Assembly: GCA_021405315.1 (NCBI GenBank)
Contig: QWIH01000030.1
Location: 1-41,493, forward strand
Source of the DNA: Leptolyngbya sp. PLA1
GTDB lineage: Bacteria > Planctomycetota > Phycisphaerae > Phycisphaerales > UBA1924
Reading direction: 5' to 3'
DNA: 41,493 nucleotides
Positions 9,158 through 17,553 of this stretch are shown one piece after another. The notes under the pieces are model-generated. The model made no database searches, had not been told where the DNA came from, and saw only the letters and a list, made by a program, of their open reading frames with translations. A program made the position numbers and the translations under genes. Each line of letters starts with the position of its first letter. The stretch's first letter is position 1.

Positions 9158-11128
9158 ATGAGCGAGCGCAGCCTCCAGTCCGATCCGGCCAGCAGCGACT
9201 ACGTCCCCGGCGCCTCGGCGCTCCTCGAGGCCGGCGCGAGCCGCGCACCCGTTGGCCCCTCGCTCTTTGAGGTGTCGACCGAGGTCTGCAACCAGGTGGG
9301 CGGGATTTACCAGGTTCTTCGCTCGAAGGCTCCCCTGATGACGCAGCGATGGGGCGACCGCTACTACGCCGTCGGGCCCTGGGAGCCCGCCAAGGCGAGC
9401 GTCGAGTTCGAAGAAACCCGGCACGGGGGGTGGGTCGGGCGCGCCATCGATCGGCTCAAGGAGCAGGGCCTCACCGTGCACTACGGGAGGTGGCTCATCC
9501 CGGGCCGCCCGCGCGTCATGCTGCTCGAATACTGGCAGTCGCCCGAGAAGCTCCACCAGACCAAGTACCGCCTCTGGGAGGACCACGGCATCGAGACCCC
9601 CGCCGCCGACGGCCTCGTGGACATGGTCGTCTGCTTCGCGGACGCGTGCGCCCGGCTCTTCGAGGCCCTGAGCGAAGCCCGCCAGGGCGGTCGGGCCGGC
9701 CCCGCGCTCGTCGCCCACTTCCACGAATGGCTGGGCGGGCTCGCCATTCCCCTCATCCGCCGAAGGAAGCTCCCCGTCGCCACCGTGTTCACCACGCACG
9801 CGACGTTGCTTGGGCGCTACATCGCCAGCTCGCGCGACGACTTCTACGACCACCTTCCCTGGATCGATCAGGCCTCCGAGGCCGTGAAGTACAACGTCCG
9901 CACGCCGCACGCCATCGAGCGTGCGTGCGCGCACGGGGCGCACGTCTTCACCACGGTCTCGAGCGTCACCGCGGAGGAGTGCTCGCAGCTTCTGGGCCGT
10001 CCGGTGGACGTCGTCACCCCCAACGGCCTGACCATCGGGCTCTACAACGCCGGGCACGAGCAGCAGCGCCTGCACGGAGAGTACAAGGAGAGCATCCACC
10101 GCTTCACGATGGGGCACTTCTTCCCTTCCTACTCCTTCGACCTCGACAAGACGCTGTACTTCTTCACCTCCGGGCGGTTCGAGCCCCGCAACAAGGGCTT
10201 CGACCTGTGCCTCGAGGCCATGGCCCGGCTCAACGCCGAGATGAAGGCCGCGAACCTGGGAAAGACCGTCGTCTTCTTCATCATCTCCAAGCGCGCCACG
10301 CGGGGCATCAACCCGCTCGCCATGGAGAAGCGTGGCGTCCTCAACGAACTCAACGACATCTGCCAGAAGATCGTCGCGGGCGTGGGGCCGAGGCTCTTTT
10401 CCCGGGCCGCGGCCCAGGGCAAGCTCCACCTGGACGACCTCGTCGACGAGTACTGGCAGCTCCGCTACCGCCGCGCCCAGCACGCGCTCCGCCAGCACTG
10501 CCAGCCCATGGTCGTCACGCACATCCTCGATGACGACCAGCAGGACCCTGTCCTCAACTACATCCGCATGCTCGGCCTGCACAACAGCGAGCACGACCCG
10601 GTCAAGGTCGTGTACCACCCCGACTTCATCAACCCCCACAACCGGCTCTGGGGGCTGGAATACGACCAGTTCGTCCGGGGCTGCCACCTGGGCGTGTTCC
10701 CCAGTCAGTACGAGCCCTGGGGCTACACGCCGCTGGAGTGCGGCGCCATGGGCGTGCCCTCGGTCACGAGCGACCTCGCCGGCTTCGGCCGATACCTCCT
10801 CGACAACTACTCGGAGCCCGAGAAGTTCGGGATGAAGGTTCTGCGTCGCCGCGGCCGTCCCTATCACGACTCCGCCGCCGAACTCTCCCGCTACCTCTTC
10901 GACTTCTGCCGCCTCGAGCGCCGCGACCGCATCTCCCTCCGCAACGAAGTGGACAAGCGATCCTTCGACTTTGACTGGTCGCGCCTGGGCCGCGCCTACC
11001 ACGCCGCCCATGACCTCGCGATCGTTCGTGGCCAGAGCGAGTTCGGCACCAGCGACCCGGACTCGGTGCCCATGATCTCCGCCGCCGCCCTCGCGCAGCG
11101 CGACCCGCCCCAGGGCCCCACCGCGTGA
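9158..11128 (+). CDS. Glycogen synthase, GT3 (fungal/animal) type
   Basis: A 656-residue enzyme expected to extend alpha-1,4-glucan chains from UDP-glucose. It matches the eukaryotic glycogen synthase family (CAZy GT3) and not bacterial GlgA (GT5). Seen are [18 protein letters not shown] (37-53), [19 protein letters not shown] near 187, [18 protein letters not shown]-like VVTPNGL, and [19 protein letters not shown] near 517, which carries the paired donor-site glutamates (E-x7-E). Length is close to the animal enzyme core. A 35-residue N-terminal extension has low complexity. The stop overlaps the GTG start of rnhA by three bases. No branching enzyme or phosphorylase is in view. I leave the symbol blank because glgA denotes the unrelated GT5 enzyme. 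Confidence 0.9.
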   Translation: MSERSLQSDPASSDYVPGASALLEAGASRAPVGPSLFEVSTEVCNQVGGIYQVLRSKAPLMTQRWGDRYYAVGPWEPAKASVEFEETRHGGWVGRAIDRLKEQGLTVHYGRWLIPGRPRVMLLEYWQSPEKLHQTKYRLWEDHGIETPAADGLVDMVVCFADACARLFEALSEARQGGRAGPALVAHFHEWLGGLAIPLIRRRKLPVATVFTTHATLLGRYIASSRDDFYDHLPWIDQASEAVKYNVRTPHAIERACAHGAHVFTTVSSVTAEECSQLLGRPVDVVTPNGLTIGLYNAGHEQQRLHGEYKESIHRFTMGHFFPSYSFDLDKTLYFFTSGRFEPRNKGFDLCLEAMARLNAEMKAANLGKTVVFFIISKRATRGINPLAMEKRGVLNELNDICQKIVAGVGPRLFSRAAAQGKLHLDDLVDEYWQLRYRRAQHALRQHCQPMVVTHILDDDQQDPVLNYIRMLGLHNSEHDPVKVVYHPDFINPHNRLWGLEYDQFVRGCHLGVFPSQYEPWGYTPLECGAMGVPSVTSDLAGFGRYLLDNYSEPEKFGMKVLRRRGRPYHDSAAELSRYLFDFCRLERRDRISLRNEVDKRSFDFDWSRLGRAYHAAHDLAIVRGQSEFGTSDPDSVPMISAAALAQRDPPQGPTA

Positions 11129-11592
11129 AGCCCGCCCGCCCACACGTCGAGCTCTTTACAGACGGCGCCTGCTCCGGCAATCCGGGCCCCGGAGGCTGGG
11201 CCTACATCCTCCGTCACCCTGTCACCGGCGCCAGTCGCGAGGCCTCCGGCGCCGAGCCTGAAACCACCAACAACCGGATGGAGCTTCGCGCGGCCATCGA
11301 GGGCCTTCGCGCCCTCACCCAGCCCAGCCTGGTGGATCTCACCAGCGACTCCCAGTACGTCCTCAAGGGCATGAAGGAGTGGCTCGACGCCTGGAAGCGA
11401 CGGGGTTGGAAGACCGCCGACAAGAAGCCCGTGAAGAACCAGGACCTCTGGGAGACTCTCGATGCACTCCGTACCCTGCACGAGATCCGTTTTCACTGGA
11501 TTCGAGGGCACAACGAGCACCCGGAGAATGAGCGCTGCGACGAGCTCGCCGTCGCCGCCTACCGCTCGCTGCGGAACGGCTCACCTGAGTAA
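11125..11592 (+). CDS. rnhA: Ribonuclease HI
   Basis: A 155-residue RNase HI that cuts the RNA strand of RNA-DNA hybrids, for example R-loops and Okazaki primers. The four acidic residues are in place: Asp13 ([14 protein letters not shown]), Glu53 (NNRMELRA), Asp75 (TSDSQYV) and Asp139 (ERCDELA), with the assisting His129 in [11 protein letters not shown]. The basic handle region [15 protein letters not shown] is present, as in E. coli RnhA. The start is a GTG overlapping the glycogen synthase TGA, so translation is probably coupled. A small lipoprotein gene follows ten bases downstream. Confidence 0.95.
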   Translation: MKPARPHVELFTDGACSGNPGPGGWAYILRHPVTGASREASGAEPETTNNRMELRAAIEGLRALTQPSLVDLTSDSQYVLKGMKEWLDAWKRRGWKTADKKPVKNQDLWETLDALRTLHEIRFHWIRGHNEHPENERCDELAVAAYRSLRNGSPE

Positions 11593-11602
11593 ACTACGAC
11601 GC

Positions 11603-11824
11603 ATGCCCGCTTCCAGACCCATCCGCGTTGCCTCGCTCCTCCTCGCGGCGCTCGCGCTCTGCCTGGTCGGTGGCTGCGCCGCCCCGCTGCTCACGCCCGA
11701 CGAGCCCAGAAGCCAATACGACCGCAACGACATGATCCGGGGCCGCCGAGCGCCCTCCTACGTTTATGACCGGTACGGCGATCGTCAGCCGAACATCCGC
11801 GGCCGGCTCCTCAACAGCGAGTAA
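11603..11824 (+). CDS. Small predicted lipoprotein (73 aa)
   Basis: A 73-residue protein with a basic N-terminus (MPASRPIRV), a hydrophobic core (ASLLLAALALCL) and a good lipobox VGGC, so it should be diacylated and membrane-anchored. The mature part is about 48 residues, hydrophilic and rich in Arg, Asp and Tyr (SYVYDRYGDRQPNIRGRLL). The ATG at 11603 is chosen to give the complete signal. It lies ten bases after rnhA and could be co-transcribed with it. No family is recognised. Confidence 0.7.
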   Translation: MPASRPIRVASLLLAALALCLVGGCAAPLLTPDEPRSQYDRNDMIRGRRAPSYVYDRYGDRQPNIRGRLLNSE

Positions 11825-11872
11825 CCCTTGCGCGTCCCGGGCCTGATAACCGGCGGAGTGACCTCGCCGCGG

Positions 11873-11902
11873 TTGACGCCTGGGCCGGGTACCCGCTACG
11901 GT
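11873..11902 (+). promoter_or_regulatory. Candidate sigma-70-type promoter
   Basis: TTGACG at 11873-11878 and TACGGT at 11897-11902 are 18 bases apart. This falls in the 182-base gap before the amidase-like gene and predicts a leader of about 100 bases. The -10 match is moderate (T, A and final T), so this is a weak call. Confidence 0.3.
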
Positions 11903-12006
11903 CCCATGGTCTAGAGTCCGTCGGCAAGATTCCGCCTGTCAGTTATCAACCGAGCGTGCTGCGCGCGCCGATGCAATTTTACCTGGTGACACCTCGCTGA
12001 GTTCCA

Positions 12007-12684
12007 ATGGCCAAGGCCCGCGCATCCCGACGCTCCAAGCCCGCTTCGCGGCAGGTGTCGAAGCGCGCTCAGACCGTCTGGGGATCTCTCCTCGGAGCCA
12101 TGACGCTCGTCGTCGGCGGCCTCCTCGCCCTCGATCGCTCCCGCGCGCCCTCCACCGAGGGCATGACCCTGCCTCCCCTGGTCGCCACCTCCACGCCCGA
12201 CTCCGTCGACGTCGTCTTCCGAACCACCGCGCCCCTCGACGCCCGCCGATGGAAGGCCATTGTCATTCATGACACCGGCTCCCCCAGCGGCTCACCCGAC
12301 TCGCTCGACGCCGCCGCCCGAAAGGCGGGCCTGCGAGGCCTTGGCCAGCACTTCGTCATCGGCAATGGCAAGGGCATGGCCGACGGCGAGCTCCACGTCG
12401 GTGGCCGCTGGATGAGCCAGTCTCTGGGCGCCCACACGGCCGGCCCGAACTCCGACTGGTACAACCGCAACGCCATCGGCATCTGCCTCGTCGGGGACGG
12501 CGACCGCAAGACTTTCACTCCCGCCCAGATGCGCCGTCTGGTCCAGCTTGTCGACGCCCTCTGTCAGGAGCTCGACATCCCTGCCGACCAGGTCTTCCTC
12601 CACAGCCAGCTCGCCCAGACGACCAGCCCGGGTCGCCTGTTCCCGGACGCTGCCTTCCGGGCCCAGCTGGCCGGTTCGCGGTAG
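12007..12684 (+). CDS. Membrane-anchored PGRP/N-acetylmuramoyl-L-alanine amidase-like protein lacking one zinc ligand
   Basis: A 225-residue protein. A basic N-terminus and one membrane segment (about 26-42) place the rest outside the cytoplasmic membrane. Residues about 80-222 match the amidase_2/PGRP fold: IVIHDTG (His88), QHFVIGNG, GAHTAG, NAIGICLVGDGD and VFLHSQLAQTTSPG (His199). In catalytic PGRPs and T7 lysozyme the third zinc ligand is a cysteine eight residues after the second histidine; here that position is Ser207 (TTSPG). The same Cys-to-Ser change marks non-catalytic, peptidoglycan-binding PGRPs in animals. The protein may therefore bind rather than cleave muropeptides, which is inference. 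It stands alone, with a gap on each side. Confidence 0.8.
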   Translation: MAKARASRRSKPASRQVSKRAQTVWGSLLGAMTLVVGGLLALDRSRAPSTEGMTLPPLVATSTPDSVDVVFRTTAPLDARRWKAIVIHDTGSPSGSPDSLDAAARKAGLRGLGQHFVIGNGKGMADGELHVGGRWMSQSLGAHTAGPNSDWYNRNAIGICLVGDGDRKTFTPAQMRRLVQLVDALCQELDIPADQVFLHSQLAQTTSPGRLFPDAAFRAQLAGSR

Positions 12685-12779
12685 ACCTCCCCTCTTTTTT
12701 CTCTCCCCAACCGCCTATCCTCCCCCCTCCCGGGTCGGCGTCGGGCCGATGTTCTGCCCTTCCGCGGGCGGGGGACGGG

Positions 12780-12856
12780 GTGTCGGGGTTCTTCCGACAC
12801 GGCAGCCCCCCGGACGCGTATCAGTCCGGGTGAGCGTGCGACCCCTTCCCGGGGGT
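12780..12856 (+). other. Three consecutive hairpins upstream of the kinase gene
   Basis: Three inverted repeats lie in the 240-base gap between the amidase-like gene and the kinase gene. The first pairs GTGTCGG (12780-12786) with CCGACAC (12794-12800) across a 7-base loop. The second pairs CCCGGAC (12809-12815) with GTCCGGG (12824-12830) across 8 bases. The third pairs ACCCC (12841-12845) with GGGGT (12852-12856). None is followed by a T tract on either strand, so they do not look like ordinary terminators. They may be a structured leader or a small RNA. The part of the gap before 12780 is C-rich with a T6 run near 12695 and nothing else recognised. Confidence 0.45.
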
Positions 12857-12924
12857 AGGAACGACCTTGGATGGGTGAAGGGGCCCGATCGCGAGAGGCC
12901 CGGGTCACAGGAGCATCGCCGCGA

Positions 12925-13935
12925 ATGTCGCAGTTGCAGGCCTATTTCAAGCCCAACGACGAGATCGAAGGTCTCCGTGTGTTGAGTGAGATCGGCCAGG
13001 GCGCCGCGTCCACCATCTACCTGGCCCAGGATCCGAAGTCCAAGCAGGTCTACGCCATCAAGCACGTCCACAGGGGAAGCCACAAGGACGACCGCTTCCT
13101 CCAGCAGGCCATCAGCGAGTACAAGGTCGCCACGCACCTCGACCATCCCAACGTCCGCAAGATGATCCGGCTGGGAAAGAAGACCCGCCGCCTGTTCCAG
13201 ATCCAGGACGTCTTCCTGGTCATGGAGGTGCTCGACGGACAACCACTCGACAAGCGCCCCCCGCGCTCGCTCGAGGAGGCGGTCAGCATCTTCCTGCAGA
13301 CCGCCGAGGGTCTGAAGCACATCCACAGCCGGGGCTTCGTCCACGCGGACATGAAGCCCAACAACATCGTCGTCGTGCCCGGAGAGCAGGGCGTGGTCGC
13401 CAAGATCATCGACCTCGGGCAATCCTGCCGCGAGGGGACGATCAAGGAGCGCATCCAGGGCACGCCGGACTACATCGCGCCCGAGCAGGTTCACCGCCGG
13501 GCCATCACCGCCCGCACCGATATCTACAACCTCGGCGCCACCATGTACTCCCTGATGACCGGCCGGACGATCCCGACCGCCATGCCCAAGGGCGACTCGC
13601 TGCTCTCGAAGCTCGATGACTCGCTGATGCCCCGCCCGACCCCTCCCTCGCAGATCAACCCGGAAGTTCCGCCCAAGCTGAACGAACTCATCATGCATTG
13701 CGTGGAGGTCGACCCCAACGACCGCCCGGCCAACATGACCCACGTCTGCGAACGACTGCAGCTCATCCTGGGTCAGGTCCGCGCCCGCGCCGAGCAGGCC
13801 GCTCGGTCCGGCGGGGCCGACCCCAAGAACAGCGGCGGCTCCGGCGTCGGCATGGCCCTCAAGAAAGACGGCTCTACCGTGGTCGGCTTCAAGTACGCCG
13901 ATCCTCCGCAGCCCCCCAAATCCGGGGCCAAGTAG
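12925..13935 (+). CDS. Serine/threonine protein kinase (Hanks type, cytosolic)
   Basis: A 336-residue protein dominated by a eukaryotic-like kinase domain. It has the glycine loop GQGAAS (24-29), Lys46 in YAIKH, Glu65 as the probable alpha-C partner, a catalytic loop HADMKPNNI (140-148) with Asp142, Lys144 and Asn147, DLG in place of DFG (163-165), and APE at 185-187. HAD replaces the usual HRD arginine, so activation-loop phosphorylation may be less important (inference). The C-terminal tail of about 50 residues is Gly/Pro/Lys-rich without a membrane segment. ATG 12925 has AGGAG at 12909-12913, a slightly long 11-base spacing; ATG 12871 in the same frame is an alternative. A PPP-type phosphatase follows, which suggests an opposing pair. 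Confidence 0.87.
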   Translation: MSQLQAYFKPNDEIEGLRVLSEIGQGAASTIYLAQDPKSKQVYAIKHVHRGSHKDDRFLQQAISEYKVATHLDHPNVRKMIRLGKKTRRLFQIQDVFLVMEVLDGQPLDKRPPRSLEEAVSIFLQTAEGLKHIHSRGFVHADMKPNNIVVVPGEQGVVAKIIDLGQSCREGTIKERIQGTPDYIAPEQVHRRAITARTDIYNLGATMYSLMTGRTIPTAMPKGDSLLSKLDDSLMPRPTPPSQINPEVPPKLNELIMHCVEVDPNDRPANMTHVCERLQLILGQVRARAEQAARSGGADPKNSGGSGVGMALKKDGSTVVGFKYADPPQPPKSGAK

Positions 13936-14001
13936 CCGATCCCGGGCGCGCACGCCGGACGGCGACGGGGCCCCGCCCTGACTCCTCTCCACCGCGCCGC
14001 C

Positions 14002-14919
14002 ATGTCTTCCCTGCCCCCCCTGGTCCCCACCGACGCCGACGGCGTCGAAGCCGCGCTCCTCGCCGGAGCACGCGCCTGTTTCTCCGCCGCGTGTCGCCGG
14101 GGCTCCATCGAGACGATCGACGACCGGGGTGTCCTCATCGCCACGGGTGACCTCCACGACAACCCCCTCCACCTCGCCAAGCTCCTCCACGCGGCGCACC
14201 TCACCGAGGACGGCAGCCCCCACCCCAACGGTCGTCCACGCCACCTCATCCTCCACGAGATCATCCACGGCGACCACCTGCTCAACGGCATGGACCTCTC
14301 CTACCGCGTCCTCGCCCGCGTCGCCCGGCTCAAGACGCTCTATCCAGAGCACGTTCATGTCCTTCTCGGCAACCACGAACTCGCCCAGATGCTCAAGTCC
14401 GGCATCGTCAAGGACGGCGTCAAGAGTGTCGATGCCTTCAACGCCGGGCTCGAGTACGTCTTCGGCGGGGAGTTCGACCGCATCGATCGCGCTATCGCCA
14501 CCTTTGTCCGCGCCATGCCCCTGGCCCTCCGCGCCCGAACGCCTCGGGGCGACATTCTGTGCGCCCACAGCCTGCCCCCGGCGGCCTCCATGGGCCGGTT
14601 CGACACCACCATCCTGTCCCGAGAGCTCACGGACGACGACTATGTCCCCCGCCAGGGCTCCGCGCACCTCATGGTCTGGGGCCGCGGGTACGACGCCGAG
14701 GGACTGGAGGACCTTGTCGAGCGCTGGGGGGCGTACCTCTTCATCCTGGGGCACGAGAAGGCGCCGGAGGGCGTGAAGTTCGTGCCCCCCAACGCGGTGA
14801 TCCTGAACTCCGACCACGAGCGCGGGGTCTGCCTGCCGATTGATCTCGCCGCCCCACCCGCCGCAGGGGAGGCCGCGGACCTGGTCAGGCCCCTCATGAC
14901 AATGCCGTGCCCACCCTGA
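14002..14919 (+). CDS. Calcineurin-like (PPP-type) metallophosphoesterase
   Basis: A 305-residue metallophosphoesterase. The metal-binding blocks are GDLHDN (49-54), HEIIHGD (85-91) and GNHE (123-126), followed by later histidines in ILCAHSLPP and ILGHEKA, which completes the PPP pattern GDxH / GDx2D-like / GNHE / H / GH. The second block is unusual, with HGD where PPP enzymes have GDxVDRG. There is no signal peptide, so it is cytosolic. It starts 66 bases after the Ser/Thr kinase gene on the same strand and may dephosphorylate the kinase or its targets. Small-molecule or nucleotide substrates cannot be excluded. Confidence 0.8.
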   Translation: MSSLPPLVPTDADGVEAALLAGARACFSAACRRGSIETIDDRGVLIATGDLHDNPLHLAKLLHAAHLTEDGSPHPNGRPRHLILHEIIHGDHLLNGMDLSYRVLARVARLKTLYPEHVHVLLGNHELAQMLKSGIVKDGVKSVDAFNAGLEYVFGGEFDRIDRAIATFVRAMPLALRARTPRGDILCAHSLPPAASMGRFDTTILSRELTDDDYVPRQGSAHLMVWGRGYDAEGLEDLVERWGAYLFILGHEKAPEGVKFVPPNAVILNSDHERGVCLPIDLAAPPAAGEAADLVRPLMTMPCPP

Positions 14920-14989
14920 GCGGCTCCTGCCCGTGCGAACGACTTCTCGATACACTGCCCCCGTCGTGATCGAATACGTGGAGGGGGCG

Positions 14990-15427
14990 ATGGAAGAATC
15001 TCTGCTGCACACGCGACTCCGGGCCGCCGCGGGACCTCGAACATACCGCCAGCTCGCGCAGCTCACCGGCTCCAACAGCGAGACCGTCCGGCGATACATG
15101 CTCGGCCAGGCACCGAGCGTCGAGTTCCTCAGCGCGTTCTGCACCACGCTCAACCTCAACGCCGAGTGGCTGCTCACCGGGCGCGGCCCGATGCACCGCG
15201 GGGAGGTGAAGGGCCACACGCTCCGCGAGGCCAACCCGCACGAGCTGCTGAACGCCGTCGCCGAGACCCTGGAACGTCTGCTGGTACGGGTGGAACGGGT
15301 CGAGGTCTTCCTCCAGACGCTGGAGGTCCGCCTCAGAGCTGCGCCGGGCGTACCCTCCGATCATGGCGCCCCAACGCCCGGTGTTTGCGTTCGAGCCGGA
15401 GAGCAACCCGCCGCTCTCCCCCGGTGA
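14990..15427 (+). CDS. Helix-turn-helix regulator with C-terminal coiled coil
   Basis: A 145-residue protein with a phage-repressor-like HTH at about 18-62: TYRQLAQLTGSNSETVRRY, then EFLSAFCTTLNLNAEWLLTG, the pattern of XRE/CI-type N-terminal domains. Residues about 80-115 are Leu/Val/Glu/Arg-rich and look like a coiled coil, probably for dimerisation. ATG 14990 has an excellent GGAGGGGG site directly upstream; open codons before it are not used. The last 20 or so residues (PSDHGAPTPG onward) look unlike a folded protein and overlap the start of the next reading frame. It may regulate its own cluster, but no target is evident. Confidence 0.7.
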   Translation: MEESLLHTRLRAAAGPRTYRQLAQLTGSNSETVRRYMLGQAPSVEFLSAFCTTLNLNAEWLLTGRGPMHRGEVKGHTLREANPHELLNAVAETLERLLVRVERVEVFLQTLEVRLRAAPGVPSDHGAPTPGVCVRAGEQPAALPR

Positions 15428-15719
15428 GCACCTGCGGATGCTCATCGAGCTCATGAAGCCCGCCGGCCCGGACATGGCCCGTCGGTGGCTCGCCTGCCTC
15501 CTCTGCGTCCCCGAGTCCGAGCGTCCCGCGCTCCTCGCGGAGATGGAGGCCCGCGCCGCCGCACTGGCCTCACGGGCTCCCTCGCCCGGCCCGGTGGAGG
15601 TCACCCTCCACCATCCTCCCGTGCAGCACGACGGCTACATCGAACAAGTCTCCACCACCTACGCCCGGAACGCGCCCACGGCCGCGAAGCCCGAGCGTCA
15701 TTGCCGCACGGGCGACTGA
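15363..15719 (+). CDS. Small hypothetical protein overlapping the HTH gene
   Basis: A 118-residue reading frame, +1 relative to the HTH gene, overlapping it by 65 bases. Residues about 18-65 are amphipathic helix (LSPGEHLRMLIELMKPAG, RRWLACLLCVPESERPALLAEM), which looks protein-like. The tail (SPGPVEVTLHHPP onward) is disordered. No family is recognised. Either it is a separate coupled gene, or it is the natural C-terminus of the HTH protein displaced by a frame change near 15350. It ends 19 bases before polX. Confidence 0.5.
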   Translation: MAPQRPVFAFEPESNPPLSPGEHLRMLIELMKPAGPDMARRWLACLLCVPESERPALLAEMEARAAALASRAPSPGPVEVTLHHPPVQHDGYIEQVSTTYARNAPTAAKPERHCRTGD

Positions 15720-15738
15720 CGGGCCCGTACGATCTCGC

Positions 15739-17553
15739 ATGAGCCTCAACCAGCCACTCGCCGACATCCTCGCACGCATGGCGAAGATGCTGGACGTGCT
15801 GGGGGAGGACGCCTTCAAGGTGAACGCGCACACCCGCGCCGCCCGCACCTTCGAGGGCCTGGCGGACGACGTCGGCACGATGTCCCGCGAGCAGCTTCTC
15901 GCGCTGCAGGGCGTGGGCCCGAAGCTCGCCGACAAGGCCATCGAGTTCCGGACCACGGGCCGGATCGCGGAGCACGACGAACTGGCGACCCGCGTCCCCG
16001 CCGGCGTCATGGACATGATGGAGCTCCCGGGCGTTGGCCCGAAGACCGCGCGCGTGCTCTGGCAGGAGGGCGCCATCAGCGACATCCCCTCGCTCGAGCG
16101 TGCCATCGCCGACGGCTCCATCCTCACCCTCCCCCGCATGGGCGAGAAGTCCGTCGCGAAGATCAAGGAATCGATCGCCTTCCGCCGCGCCAACTCCCAG
16201 CGGCTGTGGCTCGGTCGCGCGCACGACGTGGCCGACGTCTTCATCGAGCGGCTCAAGGCTCATCACGCGGTTGCGGACGCCGTCGCCGCGGGTTCCCTCC
16301 GCCGCGGGCGAGACACCATCGGTGACCTTGACATCCTGGCCTGCCTGCGCGAGAGCCACCTCTCCGACGCCGCCGGGGTGGTGGAGTGCTTCCGGGCAAC
16401 GCCCGGCGTCTCCTCCGTGCTCGCCTCCGGCGAGAACAAGTGCTCGGTCCGGGTCTCGCTCGCGCATGACTTTGGCCGCTGGAGCCGCACGCACACCGCC
16501 GAGGGCGACGGCCCGTCCATCCAGGTCGACCTGCGCGTCACTCCGCCCGCGACGTGGGGCGCCACGCTCCTCTACTTCACGGGCAGCAAGGAGCACAACA
16601 TCCGGCTCCGTGAGCGTGCCATCGCCCGCGGAATGACGCTCAGCGAGTGGGGCCTCTTCGCGGCCGACGGGATTGAGTCTCCCCCCCACACCCGAGGGTG
16701 CACCCCCATCGCCGCGGCCACCGAAGAAGACATCTACCGCGCCCTGGGTCTGCCCTTCATCCCACCGGAGGCCCGAGAGGACCGGGGCGAGTTCGAACAC
16801 CTCGGCCCCTGGCGCCTCATCGACCTCGCCGACATTCGCGCGGAACTGCACGCCCACACCAAGGCCAGTGACGGCTCGCTCACCATCCTCGAACTCGCCG
16901 AGGACGCGAAGCGCCGGGGCTTCCACACCATCGCAGTCACCGATCACTCGCAGTCCTCGGCTCAGGCAGGGGGCCTGAAGCCCGACCGCCTGCGCGAGCA
17001 CATCGCCGCGGTCCGCGAGGCCAACCGGCACATCACGGGCATCACCATCCTCGCGGGCTCAGAGGTGGACATCCTTTCCGACGGCTCGCTGGACTACGAC
17101 GATGACCTGCTCCGGGAGTTGGACGTGGTCGTCGCCAGCCCCCACGCCGCTCTCAGCCAGGACCCGGCCACCGCCACGGCCCGACTCCTCCGCGCCATCG
17201 CGCACCCGCTTGTGCACATCCTGGGGCACCCGACCGGGCGGCTCATCAACCGGCGTCCAGGCCTGAGCCCGGACATCCCTGCGCTGGTTGCCGCGGCCCG
17301 CGCGCACAACGTGGCCCTGGAGATCAACGCCCACTGGATGCGGCTGGACCTGCGCGACACGCACACCCGCGCCGCCATCGACGCCGGCTGCCTGATCGCC
17401 ATCGATTGCGACGTCCACGAGCCCTCGGACTTCGATAATCTGGCGTTCGGAGTCACCACGGCGCGACGGGGGTGGGTCACGCCCGAGCGCTGCCTCAACG
17501 CCTGGCCCGCCGACCGCCTGCACGACTGGCTGCGTTCCAAGGGTCGAGGCTGA
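15739..17553 (+). CDS. polX: DNA polymerase/3'-5' exonuclease PolX with PHP domain
   Basis: A 604-residue bacterial family X polymerase. Helix-hairpin-helix motifs are at LQGVGPKLADKA (56-67) and LPGVGPKTA (96-104). The nucleotidyltransferase motif GSLRRGRDTIGDLDIL is at 185-200, with Asp196 and Asp198 as metal ligands. The C-terminal PHP domain begins near 369 with ELHAHTKASDGS, then VTDHSQSS, EVDIL, SPHAAL, GHPTGRLINRR and DCDVHEP, giving the histidine/aspartate metal cluster of the exonuclease. The role is gap filling in base-excision-type repair. Its TGA (17551-17553) directly abuts the TAG of the convergent DUF971 gene. Confidence 0.94.
   Translation: MSLNQPLADILARMAKMLDVLGEDAFKVNAHTRAARTFEGLADDVGTMSREQLLALQGVGPKLADKAIEFRTTGRIAEHDELATRVPAGVMDMMELPGVGPKTARVLWQEGAISDIPSLERAIADGSILTLPRMGEKSVAKIKESIAFRRANSQRLWLGRAHDVADVFIERLKAHHAVADAVAAGSLRRGRDTIGDLDILACLRESHLSDAAGVVECFRATPGVSSVLASGENKCSVRVSLAHDFGRWSRTHTAEGDGPSIQVDLRVTPPATWGATLLYFTGSKEHNIRLRERAIARGMTLSEWGLFAADGIESPPHTRGCTPIAAATEEDIYRALGLPFIPPEAREDRGEFEHLGPWRLIDLADIRAELHAHTKASDGSLTILELAEDAKRRGFHTIAVTDHSQSSAQAGGLKPDRLREHIAAVREANRHITGITILAGSEVDILSDGSLDYDDDLLRELDVVVASPHAALSQDPATATARLLRAIAHPLVHILGHPTGRLINRRPGLSPDIPALVAAARAHNVALEINAHWMRLDLRDTHTRAAIDAGCLIAIDCDVHEPSDFDNLAFGVTTARRGWVTPERCLNAWPADRLHDWLRSKGRG

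Noticed and set aside
9083..15234. Very long open frames on the minus strand opposite glycogen synthase (9083-11143) and opposite the kinase-phosphatase pair (12715-15234)
   Set aside because: They are antisense to well-supported genes, low-complexity (Val, Gly, Asp, Arg, Ala) and without recognisable motifs; high GC content removes stop codons from the opposite frames.
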